Translations under genes and position numbers: made by a program
In this document: positions 1-9,880 of the stretch, one piece after another
Numbering within the stretch: position 1 is the stretch's first letter
Layout: each line of letters opens with the position of its first letter
Notes under the pieces: model-generated
Database searches by the model: none
Told to the model about the DNA's origin: nothing
Seen by the model: the letters and a program-made list of their open reading frames with translations, nothing else
DNA from: Flavobacteriales bacterium
GTDB taxonomy: Bacteria > Bacteroidota > Bacteroidia > Flavobacteriales_F > PHOS-HE28
NCBI GenBank assembly: GCA_016703105.1
Contig: JADJCS010000009.1
Location: forward strand, 62,001 to 126,000
DNA length: 64,000 nucleotides
Direction: 5' to 3'

Positions 1-147
1 AGATCACTTGGGTGCTCGCACAAGAAAGGGGGGTCGCCGAGCGAATACGATCCGCAGATGACGCAGAAGCGCTCGCTACCGCTCGCGAATGCGGGCCAGC
101 TCGCAACTTCCCTCCGCCGATCGATCCCTAGGAGGGGGGCTCATCCA

Positions 148-2367
148 TCACAGATTCCGCTCCAACCATCCGGTCATCATCTCGAAGAGGTGCATCCGTG
201 TGGTGCCCCCATAAATGCCGTGGTTCTTGTCCGGATAGGCGAACTGTTCGAAGCGTTTGTTCGCCTTCACCAGGGCGGTCACCATTTCCGCGGCGTTCTG
301 GAAGTGCACATTGTCATCGCCCATCCCGTGGATCAGCAGGTAGTTGCCCTTCAACTTGTCCACGTGGTTGATCGGACTGTTGTCATCATAGCCCTTCGCG
401 TTGGTCTGCGGCAGGCCCATGTAGCGTTCGGTATAGATGCTATCGTAGTAGCGCCAGTTGCTCACGGGCGCAACGGCGATGGCGGCTTTGAACACATCGG
501 CGCCTTTGGTGATGCACAAGCTGCTCATGTAGCCCCCGTAACTCCACCCTTGTATGCCGATGCGCGCTGCGTCCACATAGCTCTGTTGCCCCAGCCACTT
601 CGCCGCGCCGATCTGGTCCTCGGTCTCATACTTGCCCAGTTGCCCGTAGGTGATGTGCCGGAAGTCGCGGCCGCGATGCCCCGTGCCGCGTGGGTCGACA
701 CAAACCACCACGTAGCCCTTCTGCGCGAGGAGCTGATGCCAGAAGTAGTCCTTCCCGTCCCAGCGGTCGAGCACCTCGTTGCTGTTGGGACCGCTGTACT
801 GGGTCATGAGCACGGGGTATTTGATGGTGCTTTGGAAGCCCGGCGGTTTGATCATCCATCCGTTCAGCATGATGCCGCCTTCGGTGGTGAACTGGAAGAA
901 CTCCTTGGGCTGCAAGTTGTATGCGGTCATTCGCTCCTGCAGCGCCGCGTTGTCCTTGAGGATCTTCACCACTTTGCCCTGCCCGTCGTGCAGGGTGATC
1001 ATCGCCGGTTCGTTCGCCGTGCTGCGGGTATTGATGAAGTAGCGGAAGCCGTCGCTCCATTCCGCATCGCTCGATCCACCTGCGGGGGAGAGTTGCACAA
1101 GTCCTTTTCCGTTCAGGCCTACCGCATAGATCTCTTGCGCCAGAGGGCCGCGCTTGCTCGCCGTGAAGAGCAGGCGTTTGCCCACCTCATCGATGCCTTG
1201 CACTGAAAGCACGTCCCACTCACCCTGGGTGATCGCGCGCTGCACCTTGCCGTCCAGACCGCACCACAGGATATGGTTCCAACCGTCCTTTTCGCTGGTG
1301 AGCACGAAGCCGCTGCCGTCCTGGAGGAAGGACAGGTCGTCGGACAGTTGCACATGGGTGGTGCTGGTCTCGCGATAGATCTCCACCGGTTTATTGCCGA
1401 ACTGTGGCGGCTTGGGGGAGGGCACGTGCACCGTATAGATCAACTTGGTCTGTTGCAAACGGTCCATAAGCATGTACCATAGCACATCGTCCTTGGTGGT
1501 CCAACCGAAGCGGGGCACGTAAGGCTCGTTGAAGGTCTCGCCGAAGCCGATGCTTTGGGTGGTGCCGCTCCGGGTGTCGTAGGTGTGCAGCGAGATGGTG
1601 CTGTTCTGTTCTCCGGCTTTGGGGTACTTGAACCGGTATTCGCGCGGATAGAGGCGGTTCTCATAGTAGGTAAGGTCGAACTCGGGAACTGCGGTCTCGT
1701 CACTGCGCAGGTAAAGGAGTTGCGTTCCTTTCGGGCTCCATTGGTAACCCTGCACCAGTGCGAATTCCTCCTCGTACACCCAATCCGTGGCACCGTTGAT
1801 CACCTTGTTGCGCTCCCCGTCCGTGGTCACCTGGCGCTCTTCCATGGTGGACAGGTCCACCAGGTATAGGTTATTGTCGCGCACGAAGGCGGCCTTGCTG
1901 CCATCCGGGCTGAAGGTGGCGAGTTGTTGTTTGCCTTTTGCAGGATCGGTGAGCGGGCGCAGGGTCTTCGCCGAGCGATCGAAGATGAAGTGCTCGGCGG
2001 AATAGCTGTGGCGGTAGATCGCCTCGTTGTGCGCGCTGATCATCACCAATTTCTCGTCGGCGCTGAAGCTATAGTCCTCCACTTCGATCGGGTCGCTCGT
2101 GCCGGGAAGCACCAGGTCCTTGCCGTCCACCAGGGTGCTCACCTTCTGGCCGGTGGTGTAGCTGTACTGGTCGATGGTCTGCTTGTCGCTCACCTCATCG
2201 AGCACGGTGTAGTGTTCTCCATCGTTCATGCTGGCCAGGCCACCCACATGCTCGCCATTGAAGGTGGGGCTGTGCCAGATCTCTTGGTTGGTGAGTGGCT
2301 TCTGGGCGAGAAGTGGAGCGCTCCATAGCCATAGGGCGATGGGAACGAAAAAGAAGTTCCGGTTCAT
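148..2367 (-). CDS. Dipeptidyl peptidase IV-type S9 serine peptidase, exported
   Basis: Family S9B exopeptidase, expected to remove N-terminal dipeptides (usually X-Pro) in the periplasm or at the cell surface. The 739 residues match the family length. The start opens a hydrophobic signal peptide ending near LLAQ (about residue 22). The N-terminal propeller carries DWVYEEE near residues 196-201; the paired glutamates are the known anchor for the substrate amino terminus. The C-terminal alpha/beta hydrolase domain shows GWSYGGYMS (nucleophile Ser), GMGDDNVH (Asp) and DKNHGIYGG (His), so the triad is complete. It lies 96 bp downstream of the GT-C/TPR gene on the same strand. A TATCTTGG element about 40 bp upstream may be its own promoter. 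The family call is very secure; the substrate is inferred. Confidence 0.95.
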   Translation of the reverse strand: MNRNFFFVPIALWLWSAPLLAQKPLTNQEIWHSPTFNGEHVGGLASMNDGEHYTVLDEVSDKQTIDQYSYTTGQKVSTLVDGKDLVLPGTSDPIEVEDYSFSADEKLVMISAHNEAIYRHSYSAEHFIFDRSAKTLRPLTDPAKGKQQLATFSPDGSKAAFVRDNNLYLVDLSTMEERQVTTDGERNKVINGATDWVYEEEFALVQGYQWSPKGTQLLYLRSDETAVPEFDLTYYENRLYPREYRFKYPKAGEQNSTISLHTYDTRSGTTQSIGFGETFNEPYVPRFGWTTKDDVLWYMLMDRLQQTKLIYTVHVPSPKPPQFGNKPVEIYRETSTTHVQLSDDLSFLQDGSGFVLTSEKDGWNHILWCGLDGKVQRAITQGEWDVLSVQGIDEVGKRLLFTASKRGPLAQEIYAVGLNGKGLVQLSPAGGSSDAEWSDGFRYFINTRSTANEPAMITLHDGQGKVVKILKDNAALQERMTAYNLQPKEFFQFTTEGGIMLNGWMIKPPGFQSTIKYPVLMTQYSGPNSNEVLDRWDGKDYFWHQLLAQKGYVVVCVDPRGTGHRGRDFRHITYGQLGKYETEDQIGAAKWLGQQSYVDAARIGIQGWSYGGYMSSLCITKGADVFKAAIAVAPVSNWRYYDSIYTERYMGLPQTNAKGYDDNSPINHVDKLKGNYLLIHGMGDDNVHFQNAAEMVTALVKANKRFEQFAYPDKNHGIYGGTTRMHLFEMMTGWLERNL

Positions 2368-2407
2368 GGTCCGTTCTTAGGAGGTGCCCGCCAAGGAACG
2401 GGCCGGG

Positions 2408-2415
2408 CCAAGATA
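2408..2415 (-). promoter_or_regulatory. Possible -7 promoter element (TATCTTGG)
   Basis: On the minus strand TATCTTGG lies about 40 bp before the DPP-IV start. The same octamer occurs just before the TonB receptor start at 56159-56166. It resembles the Bacteroidota -7 consensus TAnnTTTG with one T fewer. No clear -33 TTG partner was identified, so this is tentative. Confidence 0.35.
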
Positions 2416-2463
2416 GAGCAGGTGGGAGGCTCGCAAAGGGATCCCCATGGCGCATCCAACCGT

Positions 2464-4946
2464 TCATCCACCGCCGCAATACGCGGCCAGCGCCCGGTCC
2501 GCTCCTTGGTACCCGATGGCCTTCGCCTGTCTAAGTACCGCGCAGGCCTCGTCCGTTCGTTCCATGCGCATCAAGGTCATGCCTTTGTTGCCCATCGCCA
2601 GGGCGTATCGGGGATCCACTTTCAGCGCCATGTCATAGTCCGCGAGCGCTTTGTCCAGCGCGCCCATCTGGTAGTGGCAGTTGGCGCGGTTGTAATAGCC
2701 GGAAACGTTGCGGGGTTTCAGGCGGATGGTACGCGTGTAGGCTTCCACGGCCTCATCGTACTCTTTCAACTGATAGTGCGCCGCACCGATGGCCTCAAAA
2801 GCCTGGTCCAGCTTCGGGGACCTTGCGATGGCCTTTTGGTAGCACCCCAGCGCCTCGCGCGGATGGCCTGCCTTCAACCAGCAGCTGCCCATGTTGTAGA
2901 AGGCCATGTAGTACCCGGTATCCACGCGCAGCAAGCGTTCGTATTGGTCCAACGCTTCCTGATAGCGGCCCAGTTGGTACAAGGCCTGCGCCCGGAGCAG
3001 ATGGCTTTGCACGTTCATGCTGTCCATGCGCATCATGGTATCGGCCACGGCCAGTGATCCGGCGAAGTCGCTCAGATCGTTCAGGTATTGCCCGCGTGCA
3101 TGGTAGCCCGGCAGAAAATTCGGATGATGTGCGAGGAACGCGGCACGTAAGGGCGCGGCGTCGTGCGTGTTGGTATCCACTTTCTGATAAAGGACGGCAC
3201 GCAGCCGGTGGTCGGTGCTCACCAGTTCCGCCAGCGCCACCAGGCCGGTGTGGCCCATGATCCAGGGTTCGGGCACATCGCCCGATAGGCGTTGCGAATA
3301 GTGGTTCTCCCAGAGGAATACAGAATGGGGCGGCGCCGCTTGGATGGCCGCTTTCGTCAGCGTGCGGTAGTTCGGCCCCGGGTATCCCAGATCGTCCGGC
3401 CAGAAGAACCAGGGGTGGTTCGCATAGAGGGGGTATTGCCGCAGGTAGCTGTCCTTATACAGCTTGGAGAGCTGCGTGACCCCCTTGCGCTCCGGACTGA
3501 GGTGCGCGTTGGGCCGCTCGCGGTGCAAGGTGAAGCCGAGCGCCATGGCGCTTACCAATACCATCAGGCCATTGCGCCACATCGCCGGTGCTCGCCGCCG
3601 GAAGTACGCGACGGTGCCGATCAGCAGCAGCATCGCCAGCGCACCGGCCACGATCCGGTTGGTGGGTTCCGGTGTGCGCAACACCTTATGGTGGTCCTCC
3701 AGCACCACGGAAAAGTAGAAGTGGATCAACGCCACTGCGGCCAGCGAGGCGAAATGCACGCGCACCGTGGGCCACCACGGCCAGTGCCGCTTCGCTGACT
3801 TCGGTTCCGGCATCGGCTCCGGTCTTCTCCTCGCATGTTTGCCCAAAGGGTTGTCCACGGTAGTGAGCGACCCAACATCGCGATGGACGGGTGCTCCCGC
3901 CGGTCGTGCCATGGCCATCAGCCAGACCTGCGCGCCATCGTAAGCGATCACGGCCACGAAGGGGGTCAAGGGTATCAGGTTGCGCAGGAAACCCGCTGCG
4001 TTCCCTGCGTCCAACTTCCAGGAGAACAGCACATAGAGCGCGAACATCAGTAGGCCCTGGAGCACCACCATCATATCCATCCGCCATCGCACCAGTCTTT
4101 CGACCGCGCCGAGGGCGAAGAAGTAGAAGGGCACGATCCCTACCACGAACGCATAGCGTTGGAAATAGTGCCACAGTTCGCGGTGCCCGTAGCGGTTGTT
4201 CCCTTCGCGGCCCACGGTCTCGTCCACCAGCCAGAGCGATCCGGCGTCCGGTTTCACCAAGGCGCCGCCCACGGCGAGCAAAAGGGTCGGAAGCCCCAGC
4301 CAGAGCAAGGGCCGCCACTGGCGTTGTACCACCAATACCAAGGCCCACAGGGGCAGCACCGCCGATAGCTCCAGGCGCGCCAGAGGCAGCAGCCCTCCTG
4401 CCAAAGCGAACCAGCCGAAGCGCCGATGTACCAAGGCATACAGGCCCGCACAGATCAACGCGACCGCCAGCGGCTCGGTGAGGAAGTTGCGTGATACGGA
4501 GAAGTAGAAGGTTTGGAAAAGAACAGCGGCAGCACCATCCACGGCTGCCGCGCACCGAGTTTTTCCAGCGTGCGGTACAACAGCCAACCGGCCAGGGCGC
4601 CGATGGCCACCATCTCCACCAGCATCGCGGTTTTGCCGATCCAGGCGGTGGGGGCGAAGAGCAGCATGAACAACGGCCGGTTCCACATGCTGAAGAATTG
4701 CGCCGGTTCGCTCCACGCCCGCAACGTGTTGAAGTAACGTGTCACACAATCGTCGTCCCACGGCGCTTCGCTCATCGCCCCGTAGACCAACGAAGTGACC
4801 ATGTACACGACGATCACAAGAAGTGCCGGCCACCTGCGCACCGCCACGGGCCCACTGCCCGCATCCAGAGGAGGGCGCACCACCCAGGCGGGAAGCGCTG
4901 CGGGTGGCAATACCTCTGGATCCGATGTCCCTTGCCGAGAACGCAT
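2464..4946 (-). CDS. GT-C-like multi-pass membrane glycosyltransferase with C-terminal TPR domain (frameshifted)
   Basis: Polytopic membrane protein of about 826 residues once one frameshift is corrected. The first ~145 residues (start 4946) are in one frame up to the sequence WMVLPLFF; the protein continues from FQTFYFSVSRN in another, so one base is missing or extra near 4515-4526 beside an AAAA run. The N-terminal ~490 residues hold many hydrophobic helices, with an acidic WDDDC loop after the first helix, as in GT-C enzymes that use polyprenyl-phosphate sugars. The C-terminal ~250 residues are TPR repeats (for example LYQLGRYQEALDQYERLL). Acceptor and donor are unknown. The DPP-IV gene follows 96 bp downstream. 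GT-C is inferred from topology and the acidic loop; the TPR call is firm. Confidence 0.75.
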
Positions 4947-5094
4947 GGTGCTCCGCTCTGACGCCCCACACGCGCCAAAGGCTGCCTACGAACCTACGCA
5001 GCCAGTAACACTGGTGCCACCTTCTTTTCTCTTTTCCCTTCAACCTCTCCTGTTTCCCCTTTCATTGTTTCCTTCCTTCCCCTTCCCACGACAG

Positions 5095-5102
5095 TACTTT
5101 CG
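5095..5102 (+). promoter_or_regulatory. -7-like promoter element TACTTTCG
   Basis: TACTTTCG ends 4 bp before the GTG chosen for the next gene. It is one of a set of TAnTTTSG-like octamers found close to starts throughout the window, consistent with the Bacteroidota housekeeping promoter and very short leaders. It also supports choosing GTG 5107 over upstream ATGs that would overlap the divergent GT-C gene. Confidence 0.45.
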
Positions 5103-5106
5103 CGCC

Positions 5107-5682
5107 GTGCATACCCTCGAGCCTTTTTGGAACTGGCGCCATCGCTACACCAGCGAGGAGGACGAACGTTCGCCCTTCGTCGGCCGTGAGCACAGCGAGT
5201 TCGAGTTCACCCATGCGGTCTACGATCACGCCATCCATCCGCAGTGGGATGAGTTCGGCTCGGCTACGCTGTATATGAAGTTGCTCTTCGCGGATTACGA
5301 CCAGGGCTTCGCGGTGATCGAACTCATCGGCGAATGGAACGATCTGCTCGGCAACGATATCATGTTCCTGAAACGCGATGTGGTGGAACCGCTCATGGCC
5401 CACGGCATCGGCAAGTTCATCCTGGTAGGCGAAAACGTATTGAACTTCCACGCCAGCGACGAGGAGTACTACAGCGAGTGGTTCGAGGAGGCTGCCGACG
5501 CCGATGGCTGGATCGCCCTGCTCAATTTCCGCGAACATGTGCGCGATGATCTGCGCGCCGCCAACATCGACCAGTACTTCCTTCTAGGCGGACACCTTGA
5601 CCAGATGGATTGGCGGACCTTCGAACCGGAGGATCTCTTCGAGAAGGTGGAAGGGTATGTGATGAAGCGCCTGGGAGCGTAG
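5107..5682 (+). CDS. Uncharacterised acidic cytosolic protein
   Basis: A protein of 191 residues that I do not recognise. The frame is open further upstream, but that part overlaps the divergent GT-C gene and is low-complexity Pro/Ser/Phe sequence. The convincing protein begins at GTG 5107 (VHTLEPFWNW), right after a -7-like element. It has no signal peptide or membrane segment. It is acidic and aromatic, with an ordered alpha/beta look: a strand-like FAVIELIGEWNDLLG, a helix around EPLMAHGIGKFILVG, and DQYFLLGGHLDQMDW near the end. The alternation of strands and helices would suit a small STAS- or thioredoxin-sized fold, but no motif proves it. It converges with the cyclase operon at its 3' end with about 73 bp between. 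Confidence 0.65.
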   Translation: MHTLEPFWNWRHRYTSEEDERSPFVGREHSEFEFTHAVYDHAIHPQWDEFGSATLYMKLLFADYDQGFAVIELIGEWNDLLGNDIMFLKRDVVEPLMAHGIGKFILVGENVLNFHASDEEYYSEWFEEAADADGWIALLNFREHVRDDLRAANIDQYFLLGGHLDQMDWRTFEPEDLFEKVEGYVMKRLGA

Positions 5683-5755
5683 CGGACATTTTCAGCAGAT
5701 CAACGAAGGGGCCGCCCATAGAGCCTGGTTCTGCTCGGAACCGTTGCGGGTGAGG

Positions 5756-7707
5756 TCAGCCTTCGCTGAAGCTTCCGCTGACAAAGTACATCTCCATTTC
5801 CCCCTTGCCCTTCGCCCGCACTTTCCCGCGCGACGTGAACGTGAGCCCCGCTTCATTCTTCACCAATGCGTAAGTCGCTTCGCTGATGTTCACCTGCCCC
5901 ACCTCGCCACTGCTCTCCATGCGGCTGGCCGTGTTCACCGTGTCGCCCCAGATGTCGTAGGCGAACTTCTTCACGCCAACGATACCTGCCACGACCGGGC
6001 CCGTGTGTATGCCGATGCGGATCTCGAAATAGGGGAGGCCTGATGCGACTTTCCGCGCCTTGCCTTCAGCGATGAAGTCGCGGATCTCCAGCGCTGCTTT
6101 CACCACATCGAGCGCATGTGTGGTGTTGGGTGTCGGCAATCCACCAGCGGCCATGTACGCATCGCCGATGGTCTTGATCTTCTCGATGCCGTGCTTCGCC
6201 ATGATGTGATCGAAGGCACTGAAGCAGGTGTTGAGTTCTTCCACCAGTTCTTGCGGCGACAATTTCTCGCTCGCCTCCGTGAAGCCTTTGAAATCGGTGA
6301 AGAGGATGGTGACGTTATCGAAATGCTCCGCTTCGGCGCGGCCCTTATCCTTCAGTTCATGGGCCACCTCTTCCGGCAGGATGTTGAGCAGGAGTTCATC
6401 GCTGCGGTGGAGGGCACGGCGGGTGCGGCGGCTCTGGCGGTAGCTGAAAATGCCGAATGCCACTCCAAAGGCACCTATGATAAGAAGCAGATTGCGGCGG
6501 CTACGCTCCTTGGCGAGGACCGCATCCGCAACGTGCGTCCGCTGAACGGCCAGTAGGCTGTCGGCCAACTGCTCCTTTTCGAAGGCGTTGGTGAGCGCCG
6601 CATCCGTGAGCTTGCTGGCGGCCTCTGTGTTGATGAGCGAATCGAGCAGGGCATGATAGCGCTTGTAATACCGCAGGGCCATGCGCGTATCACCAAGTCC
6701 TTCATAGGCCGTGGCAAGTGGATACAGGTTGTCCAGCATCTCCTTGCGCAGGCCATGCGCATCAGCCATTGCAAGCCCTTCGTTCGCCCAGCGCAGGGCA
6801 AGGGTGTACTGTTCAGCGCAGTTATGCGCCATGGCCACCCTCGAGCGCATCCAGCTCTTGCCCGCCTGGTTCTCCGGCTGTGTATCCAGCACCTCCAGGC
6901 ACAATTGGAACTGTTCCAGTGCTTCCTTGCAGCGGCCCTCATCCAGGTACATGTTCCCCCGCATCCAGTTCACACTGCGCTCCCGATCCACGGCACCTCT
7001 GGTGCGCATCAAATGGCTTGCGCTGTCGAGCCAGGTATGTGTGGCGGCAATGTCGCCAAGGGACTTGTAGCGGTTGGCGATGCGCACCATGATGTCCAGT
7101 TCCACATCCGGTCGCTTGCCGCGCACCAGATCAAGGTTGCGCTGGTAATAGCCGATCGATCGCTGATCGATCTCCTGCATGGAATACGAATAGGCCAGGG
7201 CGGAGTTCATGGCCAGCATGCCCGTGGTATCCTTCAAGGTTTCGTACAGCTGCAGCGCATGCATGTAGTGCTGCACCTCCTCACCGGAAAGGCGCGCTTG
7301 TCCGGACTGCCGCCCGAGATAGCCGTGGGCAACAGCCAGGTCCACCGGGTGGCCCACACGCTCCAGAGCTTCACGGCGGAACGTGAATACCGCAGTGCCT
7401 CGGCAGCCCGTCCATTGTATGCGTGGGCTGAGCCCTGGGCGAGCAGCGCCAGACCGCGTTGCCGAGCGTACACCGCCGTACTTGTATCCGATCCCGGGGG
7501 CAGGACCGACCCGATGGCGGTTGTCAAGGCAAGCGTGCTGTCCCGGTCAAGCCATTGGGCAAGCGCGGGCACACGTATGCCCGGCGGAAGTGCCGTATCA
7601 TTCCACGTGGCCCGCAAAGTGTCCAAGGGCACCTGCTGGGCAAAGGCACAGGTGCATAAGGCCTGGATCAGCGCCAGGAGAAAGTGCGCGTGCTTTCGAT
7701 GTGCCAT
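5756..7707 (-). CDS. TPR-sensor class III adenylate cyclase A (frameshifted in TPR region)
   Basis: Predicted membrane adenylate cyclase making cAMP from ATP, about 650 residues. The start at 7707 gives a signal peptide (LLALIQALCTCAFAQ). Periplasmic TPR repeats fill roughly residues 30-390, one helix crosses the membrane (about 405-425, NLLLIIGAFGVAFGIF), then comes the conserved linker ELLLNILPEEVA and the cyclase domain. Metal-binding aspartates sit in FTDFKGF and TIGDAYM; the adenine-selecting Lys and Asp are in EKIKTIGD and AYDIWGDTVN, with the transition-state Asn and Arg in VNTASRM. The reading frame shifts once near 7350-7375 within the TPRs. It lies last in the cyclase operon, 27 bp after a 44-codon ORF. 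Domain identity is secure; the signal sensed is unknown. Confidence 0.85.
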
Positions 7708-7734
7708 CGGTTCGTTGATGATGGAGTTGGGGGT

Positions 7735-7869
7735 CTAACGTTCCGCCTTCTCCATCCCCCTCACCACCTCCGTCGTTCCCACACTCAGCGTCGTCACCCG
7801 CTTCAGCAAGTCTATCACCTTCTCCTTATAGTCCGCGAAGCGGTAGGTGTTGAACCTCTCGGCGATCAT
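7735..7869 (-). CDS. 44-residue ORF coupled to cyclase B stop
   Basis: This ORF starts at ATG 7869 and shares the ATGA overlap with the stop of cyclase B. It encodes 44 charged residues beginning MIAERFNTYRFADYKEKV and ending at a TAG. It has no signal peptide. The heptad-like KEKVIDLLKRVTTLSV suggests an amphipathic helix. The ATGA overlap is the same coupling seen between cyclases C and B, which favours a translated small protein over chance. Alternatively it is the leftover C-terminus of a larger protein whose front part was lost; the composition faintly recalls the tails of some restriction/methylase-type proteins, but I cannot support that. Cyclase A starts 27 bp downstream. Confidence 0.4.
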   Translation of the reverse strand: MIAERFNTYRFADYKEKVIDLLKRVTTLSVGTTEVVRGMEKAER

Positions 7870-9880
7870 AGGCTTCGGACAAAGTACATCTCCATTTCCC
7901 CCTTGCCCTTCGCCTGCACTTTGCCGCGTGGGGTGAAGTGGAATGCAGGAGTTGCCGGTTGTCCGTTGTCAGTTGTCCGGCCGCTGTCGTGATCACTGAC
8001 AACCGACAACTGAGAACTGACAACATTTTTGACCAGCGCGTAAGTAGCCTCACTGATGTTCACCTGCCCCACCTCACCACTACTCTCCATACGGCTCGCG
8101 GTGTTCACGGTATCGCCCCAGATGTCGTAGGCGAATTTCTTCACGCCCACGATGCCGGCGACCACGGGGCCGGTGTGGATGCCCACGCGCATATCGAAGG
8201 CGGGCTTTCCTTGCGCATCGCGCCTCTTTTTTCGGCCATCAGAACGTCGCATCTCCAGCGCGGCCTGCACCACACCCGCAGGCGTGGTGTTGGGGAACAG
8301 GCAATCCACCAGCGGCCATGTACGCATCGCCAATGGTCTTGATCTTCTCGATGCCGCGCTTTGCGATGATATGATCGAAGGCGCTGAAGCAGTTGTTGAG
8401 TTCTGCCACCAGCTCCTGCGGGTGAGCTTCTCGCTCGCTTCGGTGAAGCCTTTGAAATCGGTGAAGAGGATGGTGACGTTGTCGAAGTGCTTGGCATCGG
8501 CGTGGCCTTTCGCTTTCAGTTCTTCGGCGACTTCTTCGGGCAGAATGTTGAGCAGCAGCTCGTCGCTACGATGCAGTGCTTTCTGGATGCGTCGTCGTTG
8601 GCGAAAAACCACGACCCCAAATACGAGAAGCCCCAACCCCGAGAAGAGGAAGATGTTCCGTCGGGTGCGCTCTCGAGAGATGCGTGCCTCCGCCTGTTCC
8701 TGCTCGCGTTGCAGGCGCTGTGCGCTGGCCGTGCTATCCGCGACTGCCTGGTCCTCGAACTCCATGCGCAGGATCTCCTTCCCGGCGTTCATCACGGCCA
8801 CGCTGTCCTTCAGCACCGCCCAGCGATCGGTCATGCGCATAGCATCCTGGCAGCGTGCTCGCGTGTATAGAGGTCCTTGAGGCTCTCTACCGCGTCGAGT
8901 TCGTACTCCACCAGATGCAACGCGCGAAGGCCCTGCGCGGCCAGCAGCCATTCCCGTTCCGCCTCACGCCCGCGTCCCGAGCGTTCGAGCACATCGCCCA
9001 GCATGAGGCGCTCGCGACTTACATAAGTGGCACTGTTCAATTCCGTGGCCAGCGCGATCGCCCGTTCCAAGGCGGCGATCGCCTGCGGCAGACTGTCGAG
9101 CTTTGCATACGTCTCGCCGAGCGTCCAGTGGTTCAAGGCGTGGTCCCGGTCGTTAGGCCGGTCGCCATGCCGGTCGATGGACGACTTCAGACGGGTCAGT
9201 GCTTTGGCATAGTGCCCTTCGTCCATCAGGGTCCAGGCCATGGCCCACTCGAACTTCCTGGCGCTCTCGCTCTCCTGATCGCGGTAGAACCGATCACCCA
9301 GCCCTTGGATACTGTCCAGGTCGAAATGGCCCCGTTCGGCATTGGCGATCTCGAGCATGTGATAGAGGAGGCGTGCGGTGTCGCCCAGTGCGCGTGCATG
9401 TGGCATCGCCAGCAAGCCATACTGTGCTTGGCGGGCCGTATCGCCGACATCGAAGTACAGTTGGGTCAACATGCCATAGTAGGTCAGCGCTTCGTCGTGC
9501 GTGGCATCGTCCTTCAGGAGCCCCCAGGCACTGCGTAAGTACTGCAGCGCGACGGCATGGTTGGTCTGCCACGCCGCATGGTGCGCTCGGTTCATCAGAG
9601 AGCGGGCGCGAAGAGCCCTGCCCTTGCGTTTCACCACCGGGTCCGTTGATCGGTCGATGCGTTCGAGCAGCTCGTTCAAGCGCGACTCCAGTTCGAAGCA
9701 CGCGAATTCCGAGAAACGTTGCACCCCTATCCGCTCGACAAGCGCCCGGGCCCGGACAGTATCGGAAGGCATTCGTGCCAGCCACGCATCCAGCGTGTCC
9801 GCGCCTTCCGGTTGCGCCGTGCAGGACATTACCGCATGGAGTGTGAGCGCGGCGAGGATGGAGCTACGGATGATACTCAT
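7866..9880 (-). CDS. TPR-sensor class III adenylate cyclase B (multiple frameshifts)
   Basis: This gene has the same architecture as its neighbours. The start at 9880 overlaps the stop of cyclase C by ATGA and gives a short signal peptide with a possible lipobox (VMSC). Periplasmic TPR-like helices follow, then a helix near residues 405-427, the linker ELLLNILPEEVAEELK and a cyclase domain of about 190 residues. FTDFKGF and YDIWGDTVN are readable, but the intervening segment with the second metal Asp lies in another frame between about 8310 and 8425. Alignment by eye with the paralogues shows one base missing near 8424 and one extra near 8310; a further shift lies near 8860-8870. A heptamer hairpin (7951-8024) is inserted in frame just before the FTPRGKVQAK tail. 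Either sequencing indels or early decay. Confidence 0.75.
7951..8024. repeat. Heptamer hairpin repeat (GTTGTCN x4 / NGACAAC x4) inside cyclase B
   Basis: The left arm is four 7-bp units (GTTGCCG, GTTGTCC, GTTGTCA, GTTGTCC), then a 17-18 bp spacer, then four complementary units (TGACAAC, CGACAAC, TGAGAAC, TGACAAC). Together they can fold into a long imperfect stem. It lies in the loop between the last catalytic helix (YALVKN) and the conserved tail (FTPRGKV), and is read through as about 27 extra residues. Related elements are at 9962-10013, 16356-16408 and 51293-51327. Confidence 0.85.

Noticed and set aside
4795..5106. Upstream extension of the 191-residue protein to an ATG at 4795
   Set aside because: It would overlap the divergent GT-C gene start region and adds low-complexity residues; the -7-like element and the compact protein support GTG 5107.
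8310..8870. Programmed ribosomal frameshifting in cyclase B
   Set aside because: Sites lack a slippery heptamer with a downstream structure, occur three times in one gene, and similar single-base shifts hit unrelated genes in the window.
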